A stretch of 64,000 nt of DNA. It comes from Cladocopium goreaui (taxonomy: Eukaryota; Sar; Dinophyceae; Suessiales; Symbiodiniaceae). The notes below the pieces were generated by a model. It had not been told where the DNA came from. It saw nothing but the letters and a program-made list of their open reading frames with translations, and did not search any database. The translations under genes and the position numbers were made by a program. Below are positions 46,080 to 57,110 of this stretch, one piece after another (the stretch's first letter is position 1; the number at the start of each line of letters is the position of its first letter). Where the stretch lies: assembly GCA_947184155.2 (NCBI GenBank), contig CAMXCT020000475.1, forward strand, positions 7,861-71,860, in the 5' to 3' direction.

Positions 46080-46755
46080 CCTTTGTGTAAAAGTGTCTGT
46101 ATGTAAAAGCCTCTATGTGTATAAGCGTCTGTGTCTAAAAGTGTCTGTGTGTAAAAGCGTCTTTGTCTTGAAGTGTCTGTGTGTAAAAGCGTCTGTGTGT
46201 AAAAGCCCTTGTGTGTAAAAGCTTCTCTGTGTAAAAGGGTCTGTGCGTAAAAGCGTCTGTGGGTAAAAGCGTCTGTGTGTAAAAGCGTCCGTGTGTAAAA
46301 GCGTCTGTGTGTAAAAGCTCTTGTGTGTAAAAGCTTCTGTGTGTAAAAGGGTCTGTGTGTAAAAGCGTCTGTGTGTGAAAGCGTCTGTGTGTAAAAGCGT
46401 CTGTGTGAAAAAGTGTCTGTGTAAAAGCGTCTGTATGTACAGGAGTTTCTGTGTGTAAAGCCTCTGTGTGTGAAAGCGTCTGTGTGTAACTGTGTGTAAA
46501 AGGGTCTGTGTGTAAAAGCGTCTGCGTGTGAAAACGTCTGTGGGTAAAAGCGTCTGTGTGAAAAAGTGTCTGTGTAAAGGCGTCTGTATGTACAGGAGTT
46601 TCTGTGTGTAAAAGCCTCTGTGTGTGAAAGCGTCTGTGTGTAAAAATCTCTGTGTGTGAAAGCGTCTGTGTGTAAAAAGGTATGTGTGTAAAAGTGTCCG
46701 TGTGTAAAAGGTGTTTCTGTGTGTAAAAAGCTTCTGTGTGTGAAAGCGTCTGCCT
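46080..46755. repeat. 16-bp tandem repeat (GTCTGTGTGTAAAAGC), tract 1
   Basis: Around 40 units of GTCTGTGTGTAAAAGC with point changes. Three units make a 16-residue periodic reverse-strand frame (FTHRRFYTQTLLHTDA). Confidence 0.95.
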
Positions 46756-48085
46756 GGAGAACCAAAGTTGCAGGTTTTTTTAGGCAACTTTCAAAATTTA
46801 GGCAACTTTTCCAAAGCGGCACTAATTTGTGCAACTTCTCTGAAAATAGGCAACTTTCGTGAAAAACGCTCAATTTTGCAACTTTAAGTCTTCCAGTGCC
46901 TCTTGCACTGATTTAGGTGAGTCAGTTATAGGTGGTGTGGGTCTTAAACACCTTGAAGCTATCCTATTTCCAGGTTTGGTCTGGAGATACATGCAAGTTC
47001 AGCAAATGGGTTCTTTAAACGTCGATGTTTGCAAAAGCATATGCGCCGAAGTCTGATCTTATTGTTGCATGATTGAGAGCTTTCTCCCTTGCCCGAAAAC
47101 CCCTTCCCTTCTGTGCAACTCTGACCTTCACCGACGTTGAATTTATAGTCCGGCATTTGTGGTTTTTCTTGCTTTTCAATGTATAATTGCCTGACATTTT
47201 AACAGGTCTTCCCTTTGACCGCTGACAGTGGAGAATAGTGTTGGTTGGAGCACAAATCAAGGCGAAACTGGATAATTAAGCCATAGATACGCAGCGATAG
47301 ATCAAGATAGATAAAGTGTAGACAGAGCGTTCTTACCCCGTAGAAGAGTCGAAAGGACATTGATATGCGTAGTAGAAAGGGCATTTATTGCAGAGAAAAG
47401 GCGTGTCCTGCAACAGAGCCAGAGAAAGTCAGAATAGTACCGGGAGAATTGAAGCAGCAGAAGACGACCATAACATAATCCCATCGCAAGAAGCATATAG
47501 CCATTGTCACAACGACAGCAACTCTCTGCGTGCTATGGACTTTTGAGTGCAATGAGCAAGTGCACACGAATTACGTAGTGCTAAGCCAGCACATGTCACG
47601 GGGGATATTCAGAGGCGTCCTTTGTCCTGGCCCATGAGGGGTAGAAGGGGATTGCTTGCATTTTCCTTGTCACCGATGCCTGCCCGGACCCCAAAAAATC
47701 AAAAAAAATGAACATGCGAGTAAAAACGGCACCGTACACCATCGTACGAAAGTGAGAAAGTGGCGAAAAAAGGTGAGAAAGTGGTGAAAAAAAGTAATAC
47801 GAAACCGCACGCGAGAATTCTGAGCATTTCCATTGAAGTTCTTGCCCTGTTTCTTCCCCATGCTTGCACGCGCACATCCCACAGTGGCTTAAATTTGGGT
47901 TTGGATTCTGGATGCCGGCCAAAAACCTGTTCAAAGTTCAAATCCGCCCACACCGCTTTGGCGGTGAAGGCGTGCTTATTGGGGGGAAACAGCTACACGA
48001 AATGCTCAATCACATTTGTTAATATAGCAGTCGCTATATCAGCTTTAGCTGGGGGGGGGGCAAAAACGGTTTCGCACCGAGACCA
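46756..48085. other. Low-repeat stretch without a recognised gene
   Basis: 46770-46885 has five copies of a GCAACTTT-centred motif. A donor-like GATTTAGGTGAGTCAG (46911) and an acceptor-like TTTCCAG (46974) followed by GLVWRYMQVQQMGS suggest a possible exon at 46975-47056. The rest (47060-48085) has short frames on both strands, the longest 112 codons (47596-47934, minus), without a familiar motif. A G run lies at 48051-48060. Confidence 0.4.
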
Positions 48086-48089
48086 GAAT

Positions 48090-48734
48090 TAGGTGGTGTT
48101 TTCGACATTTTTCGAGGATTTTTGGGTGTCTGAGCGCAAGAGGGTATTGAAATGGAATTTTGGGTCATTTTGGTAGCTTTCCGGCAATGGAAAAACGGCC
48201 AAAAATGAAAAAAACATTGTACATAGCAAGATTTTGCAGGGTTTTTGGATGCCAGAGCATTGAAAACACTGCAAAAACAAGTGTTTGGGACTGACGTTAT
48301 AGCAAAAAACGTGTAAATTACCGTATGCTTGACTGGAAACATTACAAAAACACTGTCAAAAGCAATGTTTTGGAAGGATTTATTGCCTTTATGGCAAAAA
48401 ACGTGTAAATTACCGTCTGTTTGACTGGAAACATTGGAAAAACACTGTCAAAAACAATGTTTTGGAAGGATTTCTTATATATATATATGTTGGAGTTGGC
48501 TACCGGCATTGGAACATGGAAAAATTGAAGAAAACATTGTAAATAGCGGTATTTTCAACGGTTGGGGAGATAAGGGAATTGGAAGCATTGTCGAACATGA
48601 TGTTTTCGACCGGTTTTATGGCGACAAAAGTGTAAAGTACCGTGCTTTGAAGGAAACCATTGCAAAAACATGGAAACACATTCAAAGAACACGGGATTTG
48701 GGGAACTATCTAGGCGTCGTTGTCTAGCTATTTG
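48090..48734. repeat. Repeat family D, copy 2
   Basis: Repeated phrases GCAAAAAACGTGTAAATTAC, CTGGAAACATT, AAAACACTGTCAAAAACAAT and GTTTTGGAAGGATTT. The part 48578-48703 is repeated at 49091-49216. Confidence 0.75.
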
Positions 48735-49090
48735 AAATTCCGCAGCTTGGAGAGCCTCCAAGGGAGGGAAAGTGAAAATTCCATAGCTTGGGAAGCTGTC
48801 ACGGCGGGGAAAAGTGAAAATTCCCTAGCTTGGGAAGCCCCCACGGGGGGGAAAAGTGAAAATTCCCTAGCTTGGGGAGCCCCCACGGGGGGGGAAAGTG
48901 AAAATTCCATAGCTTGGGAAGCCCCCACGGGGGAAAAGTGAAAATTCCCTCGCTTGAGAAGCCCCCACGAAGGGGAAAAGCGAAAATTCCCTAGCTTGGG
49001 AAGCCTCCACGGGAGGGAAACGTGAAAATTCTCGCCTGGGAAGCCTCTACGGGGGGGAAAAGTGAAAATTGCTTAGCTTGGGAAGCCCCA
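48735..49090. repeat. 42-bp tandem repeat, about 8 copies
   Basis: Unit starts GGGAAAAGTGAAAATTCCCT and ends AGCTTGGGAAGCCCCCACG. It gives a 14-residue periodic frame (SENSLAWEAPTGGK). It is flanked on both sides by the same 126-bp D segment. Confidence 0.92.
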
Positions 49091-49215
49091 ATTGGAAGCA
49101 TTGTCGAACATGATGTTTTCGACCGGTTTTATGGCGACAAAAGTGTAAAGTACCGTGCTTTGAAGGAAACCATTGCAAAAACATGGAAACACATTCAAAG
49201 AACACGGGATTTGGG

Positions 49216-50105
49216 AAGCGTTTGTGTGTAAAAGCTCTTGTGTGTAAAAGTTTCTGTGTGTAAAAGGGTCTGTGTGTAAAAGCGTCTGTGTGTAAAGGCG
49301 TCTGTGTGTAAAAGTCTCTGTGTAAGCGTCTGTGTGTAAGCGTCTGTGTGTAAAAGGGTCTGTGTGTAAAAGGGTCTGTGTGTAAAAGCGTCTGTGTGTA
49401 AAAGGGTCTGTGTGTAAAAGCTTCTGTGCGTAAAAGCCTCTGTGTGTAAAGGAGTCTGTGTGTAAAAGCGTCTGTGTGTAAAAGCGTTTGTGTGTAAAAG
49501 TCTCTGTGCAAGCGTCTGCGTGTAAAAGCTTCTGTGTGCAAAAGCGTCAGTGTGTAAAGGAGTATCTGTGTAAAAGGTTCTGTGTGGAAAAGCGTCTGTG
49601 GGTAAAATCGTCTGTGTGTAAAAGCGTCTGTGTGTAAAAGCCTTTGTGTGTGAAAGTTTGTGTGTGTGTAAAAGCTTCTGTGGGTAAAAGCGTCTCTGCG
49701 TAAAAGGTTCTGTGTGTAAAGCCTCTGTGTGTGAAAGTGTGTGTGTGTAAAGGCGTCTGTGTGTAAAAGTGTCTGTGTAAAAGGGTCTGTGTGTAAAAGG
49801 GTCTGTGTGTAAAAGCGTCTGTGTGTAAAAGGGTCTGTGTGTGAAAGTCTCTGTGTAAGCGTCTGTGTGTAAAAGCCTTTGTGTGTGAAAGTTTGTGTGT
49901 GTGTAAAAGCTTCTGTGGGTAAAAGTGTCTGTGTGTAAAAGTGTCTGTGTGTAAAGGCGTCTGTGTGTAAAAGCGTCTGTGTGTAAAAGCCTCTGTGTAT
50001 AAAAGGGTCTGTGTGTAAAAGCCTCTGTGTGTGAAAGTGTGTGTGTGTGTGGAAAAAGCATCTGCGTGTAAAAGCGTCTGTGTGTGTAAAAGCCTCTGTG
50101 TATGA
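49216..50105. repeat. 16-bp tandem repeat, tract 2
   Basis: Same GTCTGTGTGTAAAAGC unit as at 46080. Higher-order blocks exist: the GAAAGTTTGTGTGTGTGTAA variant recurs near 49653 and 49888. Confidence 0.95.
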
Positions 50106-50690
50106 CGCATGTTATTTCATTATGACCCAAAAAAAAGCTCGGTACCATGATGCCGTGTATGACACATGTTATTTCATTTTTTTAATGGAAAAGCCTACAT
50201 AAATGGCCCAGAAAAGATCGATACCGTGATGCTGTAAATCACACATGTGACTATACTTCGCTAGTGAAATGTCTGCAAGCGTTTGCAAAAAAAAAGGTCC
50301 AATACCATAATGCAGTAAATGACACACAATATCTCATTTTATTCTGGGAATAGCCCACATATCAAAAAAGCTCGGTACCATGATGCCGTCCGTGTATGAC
50401 ACATGTTATTTCATTTTAGTATGGAAAATCCCACATAAATGGCCCAAAAAAGCTCGGTACCATGATGCCGTGTATGACACATGTTATTTCATTTTTTTAA
50501 TGGAAAATCCCACATAAATGGCTCAAAAAGATCGGTACCATGATGCTGTAAATCACACATGTGGCAATACTTCACTAGCGAATTGTCTGCAAACGTTTGC
50601 AACAGAGCTCCATGCCATCATGTGCTTGATGTCAAAAACAGAAAAGTTTGAGTTCAGGACCATAAAATGTCAGTGAGCGACACTCTTCAA
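50106..50690. repeat. ~60-170-bp repeat with CGGTACCATGATGCCGTGTA
   Basis: Four to five copies of ACACATGTTATTTCATTTTT and AAGCTCGGTACCATGATGCC. Two copies carry an extra CACACATGTG...CTTCRCTAGYGAA...GTCTGCAA insert. No gene seen. Confidence 0.85.
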
Positions 50691-51480
50691 AAGCTTCTGT
50701 GTGTAAAGGCCTCTGTGTGTGAAAGTGTAAGTGTGTGTGTGTGTGTGTTAAAAGAATCTGCCTGTAAAAGCTTCTGTGTGTAAAAGCGTCTGTGTGTAAA
50801 AGCGTCTGTGTGTAAAAGCTTCTTTGTGTAAAAGCGTCTGTGTGTAAAAGCGTCTGTGTGTAAAAGCTTCTGTGTGTAAAAGCCTCTGTGTGTAAAAGCG
50901 TCTTTGTGTAAAACCGTCTTTGTGTAACAGCGTCTGTGTGTAAAAGCGAGTGTAAGAGGCTTTGTGCGTAAAAGCGTCTGTGTGTAAAGGAGCCTGTGTG
51001 TAAAAGCTTCTGTGTGCAAAAGCGTCTGTGTGTAAGGGAGTCTCTGCGTAAAAGGTTCTGTGTGTAAAAGCCTCTGTGTGTGAAAGTGTGTGTGTGTGTA
51101 AAAGAAAAGCATATGTGTGTAAAAGTGTCTGTGTGTAAAAGGGTATGTGTGTAAAAAGGTCTGTGTGTAAAAGCGTCTGTGTGTTAAAGCGTCTGTGTGT
51201 AAAAGCTCCTGTGCGTAAAAGCGTCTGTGTGTAAAGGAGTCTGTGTGTAAAAGCTTCTGTGTGTAAGAGCTTCTGTGTGTAAAAGCGTCTGTGTGTAAAA
51301 GGTTCTGTGTGTAAAAGCGTCTGTGTGTAAAGGCCTCTGTGTGTAAAAACCTATGTGTGTAAAAGTGTCTAGTGTCTGTGTGTAAAAGCGTCTGTGTGTA
51401 AAAGTCTCTGTATGTAAAAGCTCCTGTGTGTAACAGCTTCTGTGCAAAAGCGTCTGTGTGTAAAAGGGTCTGTGTGTGAA
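50691..51480. repeat. 16-bp tandem repeat, tract 3
   Basis: GTCTGTGTGTAAAAGC units with a (GT)n run near 50730 and 51088; ends at GTGTGTGAAAAAACGGAGG. Confidence 0.95.
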
Positions 51481-52124
51481 AAAACGGAGGATTCGATGCA
51501 AACTAGTGCCTTAAGAATTGTACTTGTAATATACTGTCTTGATAATACTTGTCTTGCCTGCCTATAATGCATCTTTAATATATTGTCTTGCAATATAGTG
51601 TCTCAATACCAACAACAGAAGACCCTGCTCTCTCTCTCCCTCTCGCTCTCTCTCTCTCTCTCTCTCCCTCTCTCTTTCTCTCTCTCTCTCTCTCTTCCTC
51701 TCTCTCTCTCTCTCTCCCTCCCTTTCTCTCTATCTATGTCTCTCTGTGGGTGCAAGACAAGTGTCACATGATGCCCTTTATAACAAGCAGCACAGTGCAT
51801 ATGCATGGGTTGTCACATGTATCCTCTTCTTAATCAATCTTACTTTTCACAACCTATCCCTCCATAGCTCATATAAAATTCACCAACCATTCACCGACTA
51901 TTTTTTACGACTACCATACTCAGAGCTGCTTGAAAAACGTGTTTTTCGCTCTCGGGCCAACCGTCGTCTAGTTTTTTGGGGTTCACTGGTGTTTGCTGGG
52001 GAATCACACCAAGCCTGGTGCCCAGCCCATTTCGTAAACCCCTAACCATGGATGTTTGTAAGGTTAACTCCTGGGTCCCTTACAAAATGGTTGCCTTGGG
52101 TCAGGGGGGTAAATGTGCAGGGGG
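51481..52124. other. CT microsatellite and unique-looking sequence
   Basis: A (CT)n-rich run at 51630-51735, preceded by CTTGCAATATAGTGTCTCAA. The remainder has no gene; 52070-52105 (TTACAAAATGGTTGCCTTGG) resembles the inverse of the CCATTTTGTAAGGAGCC sequence near 34575. Confidence 0.6.
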
Positions 52125-52439
52125 ATTAAAGTGTAAAGTATGGAGTGTAGAGGGAAGAGTGTCGAGTGTAGTGTGTAAAGTGTAGAGTGTGGAGTGTAAA
52201 GTGTAGAGTGTAAAGTGTAGTGCGTAAAGTGTAGAGTGTGGAGTGTGGCATGTGGAGTGTAAAGTGTAAAGTGTAGAGTGTAAAGTGTAGAGTGTGGAGT
52301 GTAAAGTGTGGAGTGTAGAGTGTAAAGTGTAGACTGTAAAGTGTAGAGTGTAGAGTCTAGACTGTGGAGCGTGGAGTGTAAAGTGTAGAGTGTAAAGTGT
52401 AGAGTGTGAAGTGTAGAGTGCTGTGTGTATGTCTGTTTG
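52125..52439. repeat. AGTGTRR heptamer satellite, tract 7
   Basis: About 310 bp of heptamers between unique sequence and module C. Confidence 0.93.
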
Positions 52440-52705
52440 TGTCTGTGTCTGTATGGGAGGGAGGTGACAGTTGGCTACGCCAGGTTACGGGGAAGCATGG
52501 GAGCAACTTTCTGCCCCCCCTCGGCCGCCGATTGAATGTCTCTTCTGGGATCATTGCAAAACGGCCGTTTTAGGCCAAATCCTGGCCCGGAGGTCACGGG
52601 AGGTCACCGGAGGTTACAGGCGGTTACGGAGGGAGAAACGGAGGAAGGTGGAGGAACGGCAGCAAAAAGGTAGGAGAAAACCAAAGAAAATGACGGACAT
52701 GTCAA
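52440..52705 (+). repeat. Module C, copy 7 (shortened)
   Basis: GTATGGGAGGGAGGTGACAG, GGAGCAACTTTCTGCCCCCC (internal deletion), CGGCCGTTTTAGGCC, tandem AGGTCACGGG and ATGACGGACATGTCAAGTG, then satellite. Confidence 0.85.
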
Positions 52706-54635
52706 GTGTAAAGTGTAGAGTGTGGAGTGTGGAGTGGAAAGTGTAGTGTAGAGTGTAAAGTGTAGTGTGTAAAGTGTAGAGTGTGGAGTGTAAAGTGTGG
52801 AGTGTAAAGTGTGCAGTGAGGAGTGGGGAGTGTAAAGTGTAAAGTGTAAAGTATGGAGTGCAGAGTGCCGAGTGTAAAGTGTAGTGTGTAAAGTGTAGAG
52901 TGTGGAGTGTGGAGTGTAAAGTGTAGAGTGTAAAGTGTAGTGTGTAAAGTGTAGAGTGTGGAGTGTGGAGTGTCAAGTGTAGAGTGTAAAGTGTAGAGTG
53001 TGGAGTGTGGAGTGAGGGGTGCACAGTGTAAAATGTAAGGTGTGGAGTGTGGAGTGTAAAGTGTAGAGCGTGGAGTGTAGAGTGTAAAGTGTATAGTGTG
53101 GAGTGGTAAAGTGTGGAGTGAGAAGTGTACAGTGTAAAGTGTAAAGTGTGGAGTGTAGAGTGTAGAGTGTAAAGTGTAGAGTATAAAGTGTAGAGTGTAA
53201 AGTGTAAAGTGTGGAGTGAGAAGTGTACAGTGTAAATTTTTAAAGTATGGAGTGGAAAGTGAAGAGTGTAGAGTGTAAAGTGTGTTTGTGAAGTGTAGAG
53301 TGTGGAGTGTGGAGTGTAAAGTGTACAGTGTGGAGTGTGGAGTGTAAAGTGGGGAGTGTAGAGTGTAAAGTGTAGAGTGTAAAGTGTAAAGTTTGGAGTG
53401 AGAAGTGCACAGTGTAAAGTGTAAAGTGTGGAGTGTAGCGTGTAGAGTGTAAAGTGTAGAGTGTAAAGTGTAGAGTGTGGAGTGTAAAGTGTGGAGTGTG
53501 GAGCGTCAAGTGTGCAGTGTAAAGTGTAAAGTGTAGTGTGTAAAGAGTAGAGTGTGGAGTGTGGAGTGTGAAGTGTAGAGTGTAAAGTGTAGTGTGTAAA
53601 GTGTAGAGTGTGGAGTGTGGAGTGTGAAGTGTAAAGTGTGGAGTATGGAGTGTAAGGTGGAAAGTGTGGAGTGTAGAGTGTAAAGTGTAGAGTGCAAAGT
53701 GTAAAATGTGGAATGAGGAGTGTACAGTGTAAGTGTAAAGTGTGGAGTGTAGAGTGTAGAGTGTAAAGTGTAGAGTGTAGAGTGTAGAGTGTGGAGTGTA
53801 AAGTGTGGAGTGTGGAGCGTCAAGTGTGCAGTGAGGAGTGAGGAGTGAAAAGTGTAAATTGCAAAGTGTAAAGTATCGAGTGGAGAGTGAAGAGTGTAGA
53901 GTGTGGAGTGTGGAGTGTAAAGTGTAGAGTGTGGAGTGTGGAGTGTAAAGTGTGGAGTATGGAGTGTAAAGTGTAAAGTGTGGAGTGTAGAGTGTAGAGT
54001 GTGGAGTGTAAAGTGTAGAGTGTGGAGTGTAAAGTGCGGAGTGTGGAGTGTAAAGTGTGCAGTGAGAAATTGCGAAGTGCAAAGTGTAACGTGTAAAGTA
54101 TGGAGTGTAGAGTGCAGAGTGCCGAGTATAAAGTGTAGTGTGTAAAGTGTAGAGTGTGGAGTGTGAAGTGTAGAGTGTAAAGTGTAGTGGAGTGTGGAGT
54201 GTAAAGTGTAGTGTGTAAAGTGTAGAGTGTGAAGTGTGGAGTGTAAAGTATGGAGTGTGGAGTGTAAAGTGTAAAGTGCAAAGTGTGGAGTGCAGAGTGT
54301 AGAGTGTGAAGTGTAGAGGGTGGAGTGTAAAGTGTGGAGTGTGGAGTGTAAAGTGTGCAGTGAGGAGTGAGTAGTGTAAAGTGTAAGGTGTAAAGTATGG
54401 AGCGTAGAGTGAAGAGTGTCGAGTGTAGTGTGTAAAGTGTAGAGTGTGGAGTGTGGAGTGTAAAGTGTAGAGTGTAAAGTGTAGAGTGTGGAGTGTAAAG
54501 TGTGGAGTGTGGAGTGTAGAGTGTAATGTGTAGACTGTAAAGTGTAGAGTGTAAAGTCTATACTGTGGAGTGTGGAGCGTGGAGTGTAAAGTGTAGAGTG
54601 TAAAGTGTAGAGTGTGAAGTGTAGAGTGTTGTGTG
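52706..54635. repeat. AGTGTRR heptamer satellite, tract 8
   Basis: The longest tract, about 1.93 kb. Minus-strand frames up to 490 codons are due to the repeat. Confidence 0.95.
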
Positions 54636-55069
54636 TATGTCTGTCTGTGTCTGTGTCTGTCTCTGTATGGGAGGGAGGTGACAGTTGGCCACGCCAGGTT
54701 ACGGGGAAGCATGGGAGCAACTTTCTGCCATTTAGTGGCCCTGCGGTCGGCTATTGAATTTTTCTTCTGGGATCATTGGGAAACGGCCGTTTTGGGCCAA
54801 ATCCTAGCCGGGAGGTCACGGGAGGTCACGGGAGGTCACGGGAGCAAATTTCTGCCATTTGGCGGCCCCTCAGCCGCCTATTGAATTTCTCTTCTGTGAT
54901 CATTGAGACATGGCCGTTTTGGGCCAAATCCTGGCCGGGAGGTCACGGGAGGTCATGGGAGGTTACGGTAGGTTACGGGAGGTTACGGAAAACGGAGAAA
55001 AGTGGAGGAACGGCAGGAAAAAGGTTTGAAAAAAATGAAAGAATATGAAGGAAAATTGTTAAAAGCAGC
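54636..55069 (+). repeat. Module C, copy 8
   Basis: TCTGTATGGGAGGGAGGTGA, CCGTTTTGGGCCAAATCCTA, three AGGTCACGGG and a polypurine tail. It leads to the element A right end instead of satellite. Confidence 0.85.
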
Positions 55070-55365
55070 GGGAAAACGGAGGAACATGGAGGAACTCCGA
55101 AGCTCAACGGAGAGCAGCGTCCGTTGGGGTTCGGACCAAGATAGTTTGCAAGGGGATGAGAAGTGATATTGAGGAAGGGGGGGCGAAGGGTTGCAAAGCA
55201 AGGAGAAGTTTTCCAAAGGTGCTGCAGATGGTTTGGGCTTCTGTTCATACGGGATTGTAAGAGGACGTTTGGGGTGATAACTTCGATCATGGCCGCTACC
55301 ACGACATTTCTCTGCGGAAACAAAAAGATTCGGGCTAAGGGCTGGCTTCCGTCCCCCCTTCTCAG
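55070..55365 (+). repeat. Element A right-end module at the right border of the inserted block
   Basis: ACTCCGAAGCTCAACGGAGA, GTTGGGGTTCGGACCAAG, TACCACGACATTTCTCTGCG, then GGCTGGCTTCCGT (55340-55352), CCCCCCTTCTCAG, end. It is shorter than the copy at 23230 because the second tandem part is missing. Confidence 0.82.
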
Positions 55366-56618
55366 GTGCTTAATTAATCAATATTTGCTTAGTAACAGAG
55401 GCACTGCCTGTTGCATTTGCTGCGCCCAGCCCACAAGCAGCCAGGGTATAGCGATGTGCCATGATCGACTAGTGCATACTCATGACATCTCATGACGGTG
55501 GTCGTGACGATGATGGTGACGACGATGATGATCCTTTCAGATTTAAGACGGGTTTGGCATGTTTTGCCAAGTGGAGTCTGATGCCAAGTATGAACTGCTA
55601 TGCGTATGTACCCATGATCATTATCATGATGATGATGATGATGATGATGACGATGACGATGACGACTGCGATTGCGATTGCGATGACTTGCTATGATTTG
55701 CCGTTTTTTGCCAAGTAAAGTCTGACGCCAGGCAGCCTTGGCTTGGAGGCCTTACGTGTGGGACCTGAGGAAATGTCTGCCTAAGACATCATGTGCGAGC
55801 TATTGCGAGTTATCTAGAGAAGTGGAAAAAGCATTCTGGACAGGCATTCTGCCGGAAGGAAATCAACATGGATTTACCTATGAGTTCATACGTTCAAAAC
55901 TGCAGTCTTGAAGCAAAGTCCTTTCCCTGTGTTTAAGGAAGGGGAAAGGGTGAGCCAAAAGCAAGACATGTGATATCATGATCATGAGATCTTTCTGTCG
56001 AAGCAAGCCGAATAGGTTTCATTCTGCAGCAACTTCCACATCTCAACGCCGAGCCATTAGCACCGGATAGCTTGGGTTTTTCTGCACTTTGTTTTTTCCT
56101 TTTTAGCCATGCAGATGCAGATGATGCAGCCGATGCAGCAGATGCAGCCACGCTTGGTGCTGCAGCAGGCCGTGCTCAAGCAGCCAGCGGTGCTGTCGCA
56201 TGCGCGGCCAGCGCAGCCGTGGCTTGGACAGGTGCATCAGCTTCGTCAGTTGAATCCTGTGCGGCCCATGGCGATGCCAGTGGCGATGCCAACGCCCATC
56301 GTGAAGGCCGTGGTCAAGCCCGTGGCCAGGCCATTACGTTGGGTTTATGCTGCCCCTATGCAGCGCAACCAAATCAACCAAGGACGCACCAATCAGGTGG
56401 TCCCATGCCAAGAGCTTGTGTCGATGAAGGTGATGGCTCCAGAACTGAAGGAGCTTCCCAAGGAGCTTCCCAAGGAGCTTCCCAAGGAGCTTCCCAAAGA
56501 GGCCGGGTGTGTTGGGGATGCCCCATCGACTTTTAAGTTCTTTGGGAATTTAGCCTCTTCCGGTTTTGTCAAGAGTCAAAATGATCAAAATGTTAATTTG
56601 TTATAATTTGTTCATATT
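55366..56618 (+). other. Right half of the interrupted array unit
   Basis: Resumes the array spacer at GTGCTTAATTAATC, includes the GATGAT tract and exon a, and stops being array-like after TTGTTCATATTT (56618), where normal units continue GTTCCAGTTGG. No rhodanese exons follow. Confidence 0.85.
56109..56606 (+). pseudogene. Orphan exon a of the array gene (Q/M/P-rich), rhodanese part missing
   Basis: ATG 56109 follows TTTTTAG. It reads MQMQMMQPMQQMQPRLVLQQ with four KELP repeats and a 3-nt deletion (QVVPCQEL against QVVLRCQEL). The downstream exons are absent since the unit breaks at 56618, so the gene is 3'-truncated unless it joins new exons further on. Confidence 0.65.
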
Positions 56619-56639
56619 TTGAGTGTTTTCAAAAGGCTT

Positions 56640-57000
56640 GGTAGTCCGGGACCATTTCCGAAACCTTAAAATTGTTCATAATTGTTCAAAATTGTTTCAA
56701 CAATTGTTTAAAATTGTTCAAAATTGTTTCAACAATTGTTTTAAATTGGTCAAAATTGTTTCAACAATTGTTTTAAATTGGTCAAAATTGTTTCAACAAT
56801 TGTTTAAAATTGTTCAAAATTGTTTCAACAATTGTTTAAATTTTGTGAAAATTGTTCAAAATTGTTTCAACAATTGTTAAAAATTGTTCAAAATTGTTTC
56901 AACAATTGTTTTAAATTGTTCAAAATTGTTTCAACAATTGTTTTAAATTGTTTAAAATTGTTTCAGCAATTGTTCAAAATTGTTTCAACAAGTGTTTCAA
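56640..57000. repeat. 32-bp AT-rich tandem repeat with internal palindrome
   Basis: Unit starts AAATTGTTCAAAATTGTTTC and ends AACAATTGTTTT, about 9 copies. Each contains AACAATTGTT, a 10-bp perfect palindrome. Degenerate units go on to about 57110. Confidence 0.92.
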
Positions 57001-57110
57001 TTCTTGTATTTTCTTCAACACTTGTCTCAACAATTCTTCAAACTTTGTTGCTAAATGTTTCAACACATGTTTCAATTTGTTTAAAACTAAAACTGTTTCA
57101 ACGCTTGTTT

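Larger units (their letters stand above)
15922..55365 (+). mobile_element. 39.4-kb inserted satellite-rich block interrupting the gene array
   Basis: In intact units GATTATGT is followed directly by GCTTAATTAATC. Here GATTATGT ends at 15921 and GTGCTTAATTAATC resumes at 55366, sharing only GT. The block begins TACGAAAGCCAGCC and ends GGCTGGCTTCCGTCCCCCCT plus TCTCAG, so the ends form an inverted repeat with one mismatch, followed by a polypyrimidine-AG tail. Inside are further copies of the left end (31152 and 40842) and of the right end (23781-23806), which suggests nested or recombined elements. No transposase was found. Misassembly across repeats is an alternative explanation. Confidence 0.6.

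Noticed and set aside
49195-50148. 317-codon minus-strand frame with FYTQTLLHTDAFTHR repeats
   Set aside because: 16-bp satellite read as a 48-nt period; no start context or other domain.
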